In this document: positions 6,754-13,641 of the stretch, piece after piece
How the letters are laid out: every line of letters begins with the position of its first letter
How positions within the stretch are numbered: the stretch's first letter is position 1
Source of the DNA: an uncultured Clostridia bacterium
GTDB taxonomy: Bacteria > Bacillota > Clostridia > Oscillospirales > Ruminococcaceae
DNA length: 49,237 nucleotides
Assembly: GCA_945873955.1 (NCBI GenBank)
Contig: CAMCFA010000011.1
Location: 1-49,237, forward strand
Direction: 5' to 3'
The notes under the pieces: generated by a model
The model's input: only the letters and a program-made list of their open reading frames with translations
Told to the model about the DNA's origin: nothing
Databases searched by the model: none
Program-made: the position numbers and the translations under genes

Positions 6754-7641
6754 ATGACCTATATTTCATCGGCACAGGCGGCTGAAAAATGGGGTATATC
6801 CGAACGAAGCGTAAGAAACTACTGCAATAAAGGCAGAATTGAGGGTGCTTACATTTCCGGCAAAACGTGGCATATCCCTGAAAACACCGAAAAGCCATCA
6901 AGAACAAACGCCCGGAACATTTCTGTTACTTTGAAGGACATTCTGAAAAGAGAAATGGAAAGCCGGCTTTCGGGCGGAATATACCACCGGATTCAGATAG
7001 AACTGACCTATAATTCCAACCACATTGAAGGTAATCGGCTGACACACGACCAGACCAGGTATATTTACGAAACAAATACAATCGGATTTACAGAAGAAGT
7101 CACCAACGTTGACGACATTATTGAAACAACAAATCATTTCCGCTGCATTGATATTATCATTGCAAATACCGACAAGAGGTTGACTGAGAGTTTCATCAAA
7201 GAGCTGCACCAAACGCTGAAATCCGGAACATCGGACAGCCGGAAAGATTGGTTTGCGGTCGGAGAATACAAGCGTTTTCCGAACGAGGTCGGCGGCGAAC
7301 CGACTACTGCCCCGAAATTAGTTTCATCAGAGCTTCGGCAGCTCATCACAGACTACAAACAAAAAGACTCTAAGACGCTTGAAGATATAGTCGAATTTCA
7401 TGCGAGATTTGAAAAGATACACCCATTTCAAGACGGCAACGGACGTGTCGGAAGGCTTATTATGTTCAAGGAATGCCTGAGAAATAACGTTGTTCCGTTC
7501 GTCATTGACGAAAGCATAAAGCTACTGTACTACAACGGTTTAAAGAACTGGGAAAGAGAACGAGGGTATCTGATAAAAACTTGCGAACTAGCGCAGGACG
7601 CATTCAAAGGTCTGCTGGATCGCTTCAAATCCGGCTTCTGA
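6754..7641 (+). CDS. Fic-family AMP-transferase with N-terminal helix-turn-helix
   Basis: The product of about 295 residues starts at ATG 6754, 8 bases after AGAGG. The GTG at 6745 lies in the ribosome binding site and is rejected. Residues 1-45 (ISSAQAAEKWGISERSVRNY, then GRIEGA..SGKTWHIP) are a MerR-like or excisionase-like winged HTH. The Fic core has the complete active-site motif HPFQDGNGRVGR at about 223-234. Before it, at about 88-93, SNHIEG fits the inhibitory helix motif S/T-x3-E-G/N, so this is a self-inhibited class II Fic protein. Such enzymes move AMP from ATP to Ser, Thr or Tyr of a target. The target is unknown here. The HTH and the paired sites at the promoter suggest autoregulation. 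Confidence 0.92.
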   Translation: MTYISSAQAAEKWGISERSVRNYCNKGRIEGAYISGKTWHIPENTEKPSRTNARNISVTLKDILKREMESRLSGGIYHRIQIELTYNSNHIEGNRLTHDQTRYIYETNTIGFTEEVTNVDDIIETTNHFRCIDIIIANTDKRLTESFIKELHQTLKSGTSDSRKDWFAVGEYKRFPNEVGGEPTTAPKLVSSELRQLITDYKQKDSKTLEDIVEFHARFEKIHPFQDGNGRVGRLIMFKECLRNNVVPFVIDESIKLLYYNGLKNWERERGYLIKTCELAQDAFKGLLDRFKSGF

Positions 7642-7705
7642 TTGTATCGCCATTTTTTAAGATCCATTCACTATCTGATTGCTAAAGTAATAAGTACAAT
7701 ACAAC

Positions 7706-7746
7706 AAGCCACATCTCTACTTTTGGTACAGGTGTGGCTTTTCTTA
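7706..7746 (+). terminator. Terminator between fic and the convergent RHH gene
   Basis: AAGCCACA/TGTGGCTT stem with TTCTTATTC after it on the plus strand; it could also act on the minus strand. Confidence 0.6.
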
Positions 7747-7766
7747 TTCTGACGGTAATCAATGGG

Positions 7767-7961
7767 TCATTTTCTGCCGGACTTGGCAGAGGAACTCTTT
7801 CCCAGCTCGATTGCGCCGTGCTTCTCCTCAAAACGCTCAATACATTCCCGGATAAGGACAATAATCTGCCCGTTTGCGGAGCGTGCTTCATAATCGGCGA
7901 TATAATGCAGTTTGTCCAGCATTTCATCATCTATTCTGATAGATAAACTCTTTACAGCCAT
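7767..7961 (-). CDS. Small ribbon-helix-helix (Arc-type) DNA-binding protein
   Basis: The 64-residue protein has an Arc/MetJ-type beta strand (KSLSIRIDDEML) followed by two helices (DKLHYIADYEARSANGQIIV and LIRECIERFEEKHG) and a short basic tail. A strong AGGAGG precedes ATG 7961. Such proteins are often antitoxins or mobile-element regulators. No toxin is fused or overlapping on the minus strand. The nearest partner is the divergent SLOG-type gene, and a repeated AT-rich sequence flanks their shared control region. Confidence 0.8.
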   Translation of the reverse strand: MAVKSLSIRIDDEMLDKLHYIADYEARSANGQIIVLIRECIERFEEKHGAIELGKSSSAKSGRK

Positions 7962-7974
7962 AAAAAACCTCCTG

Positions 7975-8059
7975 AATATATTTATTATGGCTTTATTTTA
8001 ACATCATTATGTGCTATAATGTATATCATGAACTTGAAACGTATTCATAATATATTTAT
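7975..8059. promoter_or_regulatory. Shared divergent control region with an 11-bp direct repeat
   Basis: AATATATTTAT occurs at 7975-7985 next to the RHH ribosome binding site and again at 8049-8059 just before the SLOG gene. A -10 box (TATAAT, 8015-8020) for the SLOG gene lies between them. The copies are candidate RHH binding sites. Confidence 0.4.
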
Positions 8060-8071
8060 AATGAGGTTAAT

Positions 8072-8428
8072 ATGAGAGTTGCTGTTATAGGTTCAAGGCA
8101 GATTACCGTATCTGATTTAGGCAGATTTCTCCCGGAGAACACCACCGAAATAATATCGGGAGGTGCAAAGGGTGTGGACACTTCGGCTAAGGAATATGCC
8201 CTGTCGCACGGAATAAAGCTGACGGAGTTCCTGCCGGAATATGCTCTTTATGGCAGAGCCGCTCCGCTGAAACGGAACATCACTATCATCGAAAACGCAG
8301 ACATTGTGCTTGCATTCTGGGACGGGAAATCAAGGGGAACAAAGTATGTAATTGACAGCTGTCACAGGCTTGGCGTGGAGGTCAGGGTGTATTTTGTTAC
8401 GGGCGCAACGCCGGATTCAACCAAATAA
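8072..8428 (+). CDS. SLOG/DprA-like Rossmann-fold protein
   Basis: The 118-residue protein begins MRVAVIGSRQIT and has the SLOG nucleotide-binding signature SGGAKGVDTSA at about 29-39. A second conserved region follows (ADIVLAFWDGKSRGTKYVID). This is the DprA/LOG-like fold found in YspA-type proteins (DUF2493) and in nucleotide-sensing modules of some defence systems. It lacks other domains, so it would be a ligand-binding or accessory protein. AGG lies 5 bases upstream of ATG. It is transcribed away from the RHH gene. Confidence 0.75.
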   Translation: MRVAVIGSRQITVSDLGRFLPENTTEIISGGAKGVDTSAKEYALSHGIKLTEFLPEYALYGRAAPLKRNITIIENADIVLAFWDGKSRGTKYVIDSCHRLGVEVRVYFVTGATPDSTK

Positions 8429-8486
8429 TAGCAATAATATTCCCATATCGCTTCAGAATACAAATCCTGAAACTTCTTATCTGGTC

Positions 8487-8515
8487 TTGATTTTCGAATA
8501 CAAACATGATATAAT
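8487..8515 (+). promoter_or_regulatory. Promoter of the broken nucleotidyltransferase gene
   Basis: TTGATT (8487-8492), 17 bases, TATAAT (8510-8515). The promoter looks intact although the gene is not. Confidence 0.7.
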
Positions 8516-8560
8516 TATAATAGCATAGTGGGTTTGTTCCTGAAAGTGAGGTGCTATGAA

Positions 8561-8857
8561 ATGCCTTATCAGATAAATGAGATCAAGGAATTACTGTATC
8601 CAGTTTTCCGGTAGCACAATGTCCGGAAAGCTGTATTATTCGGTTCAGCAAGTAAGGGTCATAATACGGCAGAAAGCGATATTGACATTATGGTTGACAG
8701 CGGATTAAAAGGACTGTCATTTTTCGGACTGCTTGAAGATGTGTGCAGTGCCATAAATTGTCCTATCGACCTGATAGATACTCAGGATATTGAATCAGGT
8801 TCAGAGCTTCAAACTGAAATATTACACACGGGGGTCACTATCTATGAATCCAAATGA
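8561..8857 (+). pseudogene. MntA-like nucleotidyltransferase with an in-frame amber codon
   Basis: Reading from ATG 8561 gives 99 codons in one frame, with one TAG at codon 18 (8612-8614). The rest is a complete minimal nucleotidyltransferase: AVLFGSASKGHNTAESDIDI contains GS-x10-DxD, followed by the usual SFFGLLEDV and CPIDLID segments. The single nonsense codon sits before the active site, so no active protein is expected unless translation restarts. The frame and key residues are otherwise kept, so the event looks recent. It overlaps the start of a truncated partner gene, as in a normal antitoxin-toxin pair. Confidence 0.8.
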
Positions 8858-8918
8858 TATTATAAGAACCGCACGCCGTGTTCCAAATCAAAGATTTGGA
8901 CGGCTGAGCGAACCTTGA
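8844..8918 (+). pseudogene. Truncated partner gene of the broken nucleotidyltransferase
   Basis: ATG 8844 overlaps the end of the nucleotidyltransferase frame by 14 bases and begins MNPNDIIRTARRVPNQ. It stops at codon 25, where a palindromic element begins. Position and overlap are those of a HEPN-type toxin gene cut off after its first helix. The family cannot be proven from 24 residues. Confidence 0.45.
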
Positions 8919-8989
8919 AATATATGTTCGCCGCTATGCGACGGTCGGCTATCGCCGACTATGTGAACTACGTTCTCATAACATATATT
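8919..8989. repeat. 71-bp three-armed palindromic element
   Basis: A perfect 10-bp outer stem, AATATATGTT (8919-8928) and AACATATATT (8980-8989), encloses three consecutive hairpins: TCGC/GCGA, GTCGGC/GCCGAC with loop TATC, and ATGTGAAC/GTTCTCAT with one T-T mismatch. It starts one base after the truncated partner gene. Confidence 0.6.
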
Positions 8990-9021
8990 ATCAGTACTTA
9001 CTTTTACAAATATAACAAAAC

Positions 9022-9059
9022 CTACCTTGCCTTACATTCAAAGACAAGGTAGTATTTTT
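9022..9059 (+). terminator. Intrinsic terminator
   Basis: CTACCTTG/CAAGGTAG 8-bp stem followed by TATTTTTA. Confidence 0.7.
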
Positions 9060-9147
9060 ATCGACACTCCAGAATTAGTAGTTAGATAATCAATATACCG
9101 GTTAATTTGCGATACTGATTTCTCAAAGACGAATTGTATTTTCCGAC

Positions 9148-9182
9148 AAAAAATAAACGCTGCCAGCATTAAACCGGCAGCG
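9148..9182 (-). terminator. Terminator overlapping the end of the 69-aa gene
   Basis: On the minus strand CGCTGCC/GGCAGCG is followed by TTTATTTTTT. The upstream arm lies inside the last codons of the small gene ending at 9169. Confidence 0.75.
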
Positions 9183-9378
9183 AGTTTTTCTTCCCGAGTT
9201 TTTCGGTTATCCTTTCCACAACATACTTTTTCTCGTCCGCAGTCAGGTTTGAATTCTCCAGCTTCTTTGCAATGCAGCTACATAAAGTACTGCTGAAAAT
9301 CCTTTGGATAGCCTGCATTTCCTCGGGTGATTCGGGTAGATGCAGTTCTATCTGTATCATAGATTTGTTCCTTGGCAT
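9169..9378 (-). CDS. 69-aa protein of unknown function
   Basis: The true start is ATG 9378, directly after GAGGAGGAAAG. The frame stays open to 9813, but that upstream part is antisense to the AlbA_2 gene and is not coding. The product begins MPRNKSMIQIELHLPESPEEM and continues with helices (QAIQRIFSSTLCSCIAKKL) ending KKYVVERITEKLGKKN. I do not recognise the family. Its size and its strong Shine-Dalgarno and terminator signals argue for a real gene. It is divergent from the AlbA_2 gene and could share its control region. Confidence 0.75.
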   Translation of the reverse strand: MPRNKSMIQIELHLPESPEEMQAIQRIFSSTLCSCIAKKLENSNLTADEKKYVVERITEKLGKKNSLPV

Positions 9379-9467
9379 AACGTCTTTCCTCCTCTCTAAT
9401 GTGATGATATGTGAATGAAAATCTGTATTATTACCCACACTACATTTCCTACAGAATAAGCAGTATT

Positions 9468-9486
9468 TTGTCGAACAACTCGACAA
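9468..9486. promoter_or_regulatory. Palindromic candidate operator upstream of the AlbA_2 promoter
   Basis: TTGTCGA and TCGACAA form a perfect 7-bp inverted repeat with a 5-base spacer, ending 16 bases before the -35 box. Further ATCGA words occur at the promoter (9493-9496 and 9516-9520). Confidence 0.45.
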
Positions 9487-9502
9487 TATCTCATCGAGCA
9501 TA

Positions 9503-9531
9503 TTGACAAGCAGCCATCGAAATGTTATAAT
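9503..9531 (+). promoter_or_regulatory. Promoter of the AlbA_2/ATPase gene
   Basis: TTGACA (9503-9508), exactly 17 bases, TATAAT (9526-9531). A strong AGGAGGTG follows at 9540-9547. Confidence 0.9.
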
Positions 9532-9555
9532 GGTATAGAAGGAGGTGTCTGGCAA

Positions 9556-11031
9556 ATGGCTATTCCAATAAATATTGAAGACCTTATAAACTGCAATGTT
9601 GTTGAATCCAACCGTGTAGAATTTAAGAGCGACTGGAATCCTACTCCCATTATCCACAGCATTTGTGCTTTTGCAAACGACATAGATAATGTCGGAGGTG
9701 GTTATATTGTTATCGGAGTTGAAGAGAAAAACGGTTCTCCAGTCATTCCGATAAAGGGTATTGAGCAGGAACGAATTGACGGCATTCTGAAAGAGCTTAT
9801 TGGTCTGTGCCACTTTATTGAGCCGCTGTATAATCCCGTTGTTGAACCTGTTATGTTCCAGGGGAAATATGTTATTGTTATTTGGGCAGCCGGTGGTTAT
9901 GGACGTCCCTATAAAGCCTCAAAGGATATTCATTCCGACAAATCAACAAAGCTGTACTATATCCGGAAATTCAGCAGCACCATTGTAGCCTCCCCTGACG
10001 AAGAACGTGATCTGTTCTATGTATCTACCGATATTCCGTTTGACGACCGCCCGAATCTTGCTGCTGATGTATCAGACCTGGATATAGGAATTATGAGGCA
10101 GCACCTGAAAGAGATAGGCAGCAATCTGTATGAGCTTTCAATAAACATGGACGCACTGGATATTGCAAAGAATATGCAGCTTGTTTCCGGACCTCCGGAG
10201 GACCTTAAACCCCTCAACGTCGGAGTACTCATGTTTTCGGAACGTCCTGAGAAATACTTCCGTTATGCCAGAATAGAAGTCGTTGATATTCCGGATCCCA
10301 CCGGCACAAATATGGTTGAAAGAGTATTCACCGGGCCTATCCAGCGCCAGCTGCGGGACGCCCTCTCATATATCAAGAACTACACCCTGAAAGAGGTCAC
10401 AATAAAATCTCCCGACAAAGCCGAAGCATTACGAATAGCCAATTACCCCTATGCAGCGATAGAAGAGATCCTTGCCAATGCAGTTTATCACCGTTCTTAT
10501 CAGATAAACGAGCCGATAACTGTCAGGATCACCCCTCAGAATATTGAAATAACCAGTTTCCCCGGCTTCGACAGGAGTATTTCTGATAAAAGCATTGCGG
10601 AGTATAATATTCGTGCAAGAGTTTACCGTAACCGCAGAATAGGAGATTTTCTCAAGGAACTGAAGCTTATTGAGGGCAGGAACACCGGTTTTCCTAATGC
10701 AATAAAAGCGCTCCGTAAAAATGGCTCTCCGCTCCCCGGATTTGAAATGGATGACAATCGAAGCTATCTTTCGGTGACTATACCGGTTCATGATTATTTC
10801 ATTTCTGAAAACAAACTCTCCGAAAAAGAAACAGAATACCGCCGCAGAATAGCCGATATTCTTATGGGGTCTCCCCTGTCACGAAGCGAACTGGCAAGAG
10901 CACTCGGCTACAAGAGCATTTCAGCGAAGCTCACCCGTACACTTGACAGTATGATTTCAGACAGAACTCTAGCAGAGGTCGTTATCGCCGGAAAGGTGAA
11001 GCTTTGCGTTTCAGGAAAACCACATGGCTGA
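9556..11031 (+). CDS. AlbA_2 (Schlafen-like) plus RecG-type ATP-binding domain protein
   Basis: The 491-residue protein has an N-terminal AlbA_2/divergent-AAA_4 domain (ESNRVEFKSDW near residue 20, then GGGYIVIGVEE near 55). The middle contains a HATPase_c_4-type ATP-binding region with YPYAAIEEILANAVYHRSY near 297 and GRNTGFPNAIKAL near 375. A C-terminal winged helix (SRSELARALGYKSISAKLTR) ends the chain. Such proteins are usually annotated as ATP-binding or putative transcriptional regulators and are frequent in accessory islands; none with this layout has a function I can name with certainty. It may bind nucleic acid through AlbA_2. A palindrome and consensus promoter precede it. Confidence 0.85.
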   Translation: MAIPINIEDLINCNVVESNRVEFKSDWNPTPIIHSICAFANDIDNVGGGYIVIGVEEKNGSPVIPIKGIEQERIDGILKELIGLCHFIEPLYNPVVEPVMFQGKYVIVIWAAGGYGRPYKASKDIHSDKSTKLYYIRKFSSTIVASPDEERDLFYVSTDIPFDDRPNLAADVSDLDIGIMRQHLKEIGSNLYELSINMDALDIAKNMQLVSGPPEDLKPLNVGVLMFSERPEKYFRYARIEVVDIPDPTGTNMVERVFTGPIQRQLRDALSYIKNYTLKEVTIKSPDKAEALRIANYPYAAIEEILANAVYHRSYQINEPITVRITPQNIEITSFPGFDRSISDKSIAEYNIRARVYRNRRIGDFLKELKLIEGRNTGFPNAIKALRKNGSPLPGFEMDDNRSYLSVTIPVHDYFISENKLSEKETEYRRRIADILMGSPLSRSELARALGYKSISAKLTRTLDSMISDRTLAEVVIAGKVKLCVSGKPHG

Positions 11032-11110
11032 TGGTTTTTCATAATCATGCTGAAACAATTGTCAAGCACGGACTTATGCCGTTCCACAGCACGGAAACAT
11101 AATGCGCTGT

Positions 11111-11827
11111 TCACCCCTCCTCAAACCGCTTGCGCAGCTTCTCCAGCGCCTTTTTCTCAATCCGCGAAATGTAGCTTCGTGAAATGCCAAGCTGCTTTGC
11201 TATCTCCCGCTGTGTCAGCGCTTTCCCGGCATATCCCCTCCCGTCCCGGATACCGTACCGCTTGCAGATAATTTCCCGCTCCCGTTCGTCAAGCTCCTCG
11301 GCGATGAATTTGTACAGTTTCTGCGAGTTTATGCGCAGCTCGGTTTCTTCCTCGATATTGACACCGCTTGACAGTATGTCTGCGATAGTCAGCGTGTTTC
11401 CCTCGCTGTCCGTTTCAAGCGGTTCGTTGATGTAGACCTCCGTGAGCTGGCGCTTTATTTTGCGGAAGTGCATTTTTATTTGGTTATCTATACACCTTGA
11501 AGCATAAGTAGAAAACTTCTTCCCCTTAGAATAATCAAACGTTTCCGCCGCCCGTATCAGTCCGATCGTACCGATAGAAATAAGGTCGTCTGCATCCTGC
11601 TGACCTCCGCGGGTGTGTTCCGGGTAATTCTTGTTGACGATGTATGCCACCAGCCGCAGGTTGTGCTCAATAAGACGGCTTCGCGCCTCCATATCGCCCT
11701 GCGCGATCTTTTCAATACATTCTTCCTCTTCCTTTTGTGTAAGCTGCTTTGGGAAAGAGCTTCTGGAATCAAGGTGAAGACCGATAAACAGCAGATTCTG
11801 AAGCGCAAATTCAAGTAACGTAAGCAT
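11111..11827 (-). CDS. sigK: Sporulation-type RNA polymerase sigma factor (SigK-like)
   Basis: The 238-residue sigma-70 family protein has region 2 (LIEHNLRLVAYIVNKNYP, then DDLISIGTIGLIRAAETFDY and KFSTYASRCIDNQI). Region 4 has EREREIICKRYGI followed by the HTH REIAKQLGISRSYISRIEKK. Length and the LRLVA..V...DDLISIGTIGLI block fit SigK/SigE-type factors of Clostridia. SigK acts late in the mother cell in spore formers. The N-terminal stretch MLTLLEFALQNLLF resembles the short pro-sequence region of this family. GGGAGG precedes ATG 11827. It stands alone and is convergent with the AlbA_2 gene. Choosing SigK over another sporulation sigma is by overall resemblance only. Confidence 0.75.
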   Translation of the reverse strand: MLTLLEFALQNLLFIGLHLDSRSSFPKQLTQKEEEECIEKIAQGDMEARSRLIEHNLRLVAYIVNKNYPEHTRGGQQDADDLISIGTIGLIRAAETFDYSKGKKFSTYASRCIDNQIKMHFRKIKRQLTEVYINEPLETDSEGNTLTIADILSSGVNIEEETELRINSQKLYKFIAEELDEREREIICKRYGIRDGRGYAGKALTQREIAKQLGISRSYISRIEKKALEKLRKRFEEG

Positions 11828-11891
11828 GTGATATCCTCCCGGTGATTTTTACATAAATCATATTAATTGCGGCTTGTATATTATGCAGGAC

Positions 11892-11920
11892 TTGCATTTT
11901 CCCAGCCTATGTGATACAAT
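11892..11920 (+). promoter_or_regulatory. Promoter of the GNAT gene
   Basis: TTGCAT (11892-11897), 17 bases, TACAAT (11915-11920), 31 bases before ATG 11952. Confidence 0.65.
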
Positions 11921-11951
11921 ATAGACATATCACCAGAAAAGAGGCTAAATA

Positions 11952-12494
11952 ATGGAACATACCACGATATACAGTTTTGAAAACCCTATGCCCGACGATA
12001 AGTTTACGCAGCTTTTTGATATAATGGAGCGTTCATTCCCGAAAGAGGAACACGGGACCTTCGCCATGCAACGCACCGAAATGTCCAAGCCGGATTTCCG
12101 CTGCATGTGCTACGAACCGGACGGGATACCCGCAGGCTTCATGAATTACTACACGTTCGACGGGGAGAATATAGTATTTCTGGAGCATTTCGCAGTAGCG
12201 CAGGAGCTTCGCGGGAACGGCGCCGGCAGCCGGCTCATGCAGTACCTTAAAGAAATAACCGCGCCGAAAATGATAGTTCTGGAGGTAGAACCTCCGGAGG
12301 GCGACATACAGCGCCGCAGAATAGCATTCTACCAGAGGCTGGGATTCTACCTGAACAATGGCGAGTATTTCCAGCCGGCTTTCTACGGTAACTCCTCCGA
12401 ACTGCCGCTGAAGCTGATGTCAACAGAGCCTATGGACGGCGATAAATTCAAATATGTTTCAAATCTTATCCGCAGGAAAGCATACGATAAATAA
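11952..12494 (+). CDS. GNAT-family N-acetyltransferase
   Basis: The 180-residue protein has the acetyl-CoA-binding motif A of GNAT enzymes near residue 90 (VAQELRGNGAGSRLMQYL; R-x-x-G-x-G/A form) and motif B near 128 (RRRIAFYQRLGFYLN). The substrate cannot be inferred. It is preceded by its own promoter and followed by a hairpin, so it is probably transcribed alone or leads into the TSUP pair 39-48 bases downstream. Confidence 0.85.
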   Translation: MEHTTIYSFENPMPDDKFTQLFDIMERSFPKEEHGTFAMQRTEMSKPDFRCMCYEPDGIPAGFMNYYTFDGENIVFLEHFAVAQELRGNGAGSRLMQYLKEITAPKMIVLEVEPPEGDIQRRRIAFYQRLGFYLNNGEYFQPAFYGNSSELPLKLMSTEPMDGDKFKYVSNLIRRKAYDK

Positions 12495-12504
12495 CAGCAT
12501 AATT

Positions 12505-12533
12505 CCCCGGTTTTCGCAAAGAATAATCCGGGG
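12505..12533. other. Hairpin overlapping the ribosome binding site of the first TSUP half
   Basis: CCCCGG (12505-12510) pairs with CCGGGG (12528-12533). The G-run of the right arm is also the Shine-Dalgarno sequence (GGGGTGATC) of the next gene, so the hairpin could end the GNAT message or hide the start site. Confidence 0.45.
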
Positions 12534-12541
12534 TGATCTTT

Positions 12542-12913
12542 TTGAAACGTTTTTTTGAGGGACTTCTCTGCGGGCTAATGAACGGATTCTTCGGCAGCGG
12601 CGGAGGTGTTATCGCCGTTCCCCTGCTGGAGCGGGAACAGCGCCGCCAAGACCCGGATATTCCTGCGGCAGAAGCAATGCGCCATGCCCATGCCGACTCC
12701 GTTGCGCTGATACTGATACTCAGCTTAACAGCGGCGGTCTCGTACTTTTTCAGCGGCGGCATTGATTTCGCGGCGGCGTGGCAGTACATTCCGTTCGGGG
12801 CGGCGGGCGCAGTCGCCGGAGCGCTGTTTCTGCGAAAAATCAGGGCGTCGTGGCTGCAAAGGCTGTTCGGGGCGCTCATTTGTGCCGCTGCAGTGAGGAC
12901 TCTGCTGTCATGA
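12542..12913 (+). CDS. TSUP (TauE/SafE) sulfite/anion exporter family protein, first half
   Basis: About 123 residues with the TSUP repeat signature at the N-terminus (FFEGLLCGLMNGFFGSGGGVIAVPLLE) and three or four membrane helices. A full TSUP transporter of about 250 residues has two such halves. Here the first ends in TGA inside the ATG of the second (ATGA). TTG 12542 is favoured over GTG 12533 because GGGGTGATC is a Shine-Dalgarno match ending a few bases before it, while nothing precedes the GTG. The substrate may be sulfite, a sulfonate or another small anion, but it is unknown. Confidence 0.75.
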   Translation: MKRFFEGLLCGLMNGFFGSGGGVIAVPLLEREQRRQDPDIPAAEAMRHAHADSVALILILSLTAAVSYFFSGGIDFAAAWQYIPFGAAGAVAGALFLRKIRASWLQRLFGALICAAAVRTLLS

Positions 12914-13290
12914 TACAGGCTTTAGTTGGATTCCTGTCCGGGATAATCGCTTCAATGGGATTAGGCGGCGGTTTCGTACTGCTGATTTGGCTCACCCTGT
13001 TTGAGGACGTGGCGCAGCGCTCCGCACAGGGGATAAATCTGCTGTTTTTCCTGCCTATCGCGCTTGTTTCGGTAATAATGCACCTACGCGCCGGGCTTAT
13101 CGACAAAAAGCTGGTACTCAGTCTTATTCCCGGCGGTATCGTCGGCGCAATTCTCGGAACGATAGGTTCACAGGTCGTGGGCAACGACCTGCTAAGAAAA
13201 CTGTACGCGCTGTTCCTGCTGGCGTTCGGCTTGAGAGAGCTGTTCAGAAAGTCTCCGGAAAAGCAGGACAAAAACAATCAAACAGAATGA
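12910..13290 (+). CDS. TSUP (TauE/SafE) family protein, second half
   Basis: The real start is ATG 12910, overlapping the stop of the first half by four bases. The open frame to its left is antiparallel noise. The 126-residue product opens with the second TSUP signature, MIQALVGFLSGIIASMGLGGGFVLL, and has three to four membrane helices plus a charged tail (FRKSPEKQDKNN). Coupled translation of two equal halves suggests a heterodimer that rebuilds the normal two-repeat transporter. A terminator follows at once. Confidence 0.8.
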   Translation: MIQALVGFLSGIIASMGLGGGFVLLIWLTLFEDVAQRSAQGINLLFFLPIALVSVIMHLRAGLIDKKLVLSLIPGGIVGAILGTIGSQVVGNDLLRKLYALFLLAFGLRELFRKSPEKQDKNNQTE

Positions 13291-13325
13291 CCCGCCTCTG
13301 GATATCCCTGTACGGCGGGTTTCCC
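13291..13325 (+). terminator. Terminator after the TSUP pair
   Basis: CCCGCC/GGCGGG stem followed by TTTCCC; it begins right after the stop codon. Confidence 0.7.
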
Positions 13326-13546
13326 GGTTTGTTATTTATTTAACATTCTAAAACGAAATAATATATACATTTTAGGTAAAATGTGGTCGAATAATTGCTC
13401 ACACAAAATTTACCGTTTACCGGTTGTTAGTTATATAAAACTATTACCTTGGCGGTGAATACTATATCTTGTGCCAAATCATATCAAATTCAATTAAAAA
13501 TATCTAAATATACCTCACTAAATTTAAGTAAAATCAGAAATTAGTA
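13326..13546. other. AT-rich upstream region of pflB, no gene seen
   Basis: About 220 AT-rich bases precede the pflB promoter. Short inverted words occur (TTTACCG, ACCGGTT), but I could not define a regulator site. Its length suits an anaerobically or redox-controlled promoter. Confidence 0.4.
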
Positions 13547-13575
13547 TTGACTTTAGCGTATATATATGTTATAAT
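13547..13575 (+). promoter_or_regulatory. pflB promoter
   Basis: TTGACT (13547-13552), 17 bases, TATAAT (13570-13575), with a leader of about 60 bases and AGGAGG before the start codon. Confidence 0.85.
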
Positions 13576-13641
13576 GTTGACAGGTTAAAAACCGTGGCGC
13601 GGCATTCCGTGAACAAAAGATACAGGAGGCACATATAAAAA

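Noticed and set aside
8612-8614. In-frame TAG as recoded pyrrolysine or selenocysteine-like codon
   Set aside because: It lies outside the active site, the partner gene is also destroyed, and no recoding machinery is visible; a nonsense mutation is simpler.
8919-8989. tRNA or tmRNA-like gene, because of the cloverleaf shape
   Set aside because: No 7-bp acceptor stem, no T-loop consensus, no CCA end and variable arm sizes; the same applies to the elements at 28.5 and 45.4 kb.
9379-9813. Minus-strand open frame extending the 69-aa gene to 214 residues
   Set aside because: The strong ribosome binding site sits before ATG 9378, and the upstream part overlaps the promoter and start of the AlbA_2 gene with no protein-like pattern.
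12778-12909. N-terminal extension of the second TSUP half
   Set aside because: The residues are Arg/Gly-rich shadow of the first half; the ATGA overlap and TSUP signature place the start at 12910.
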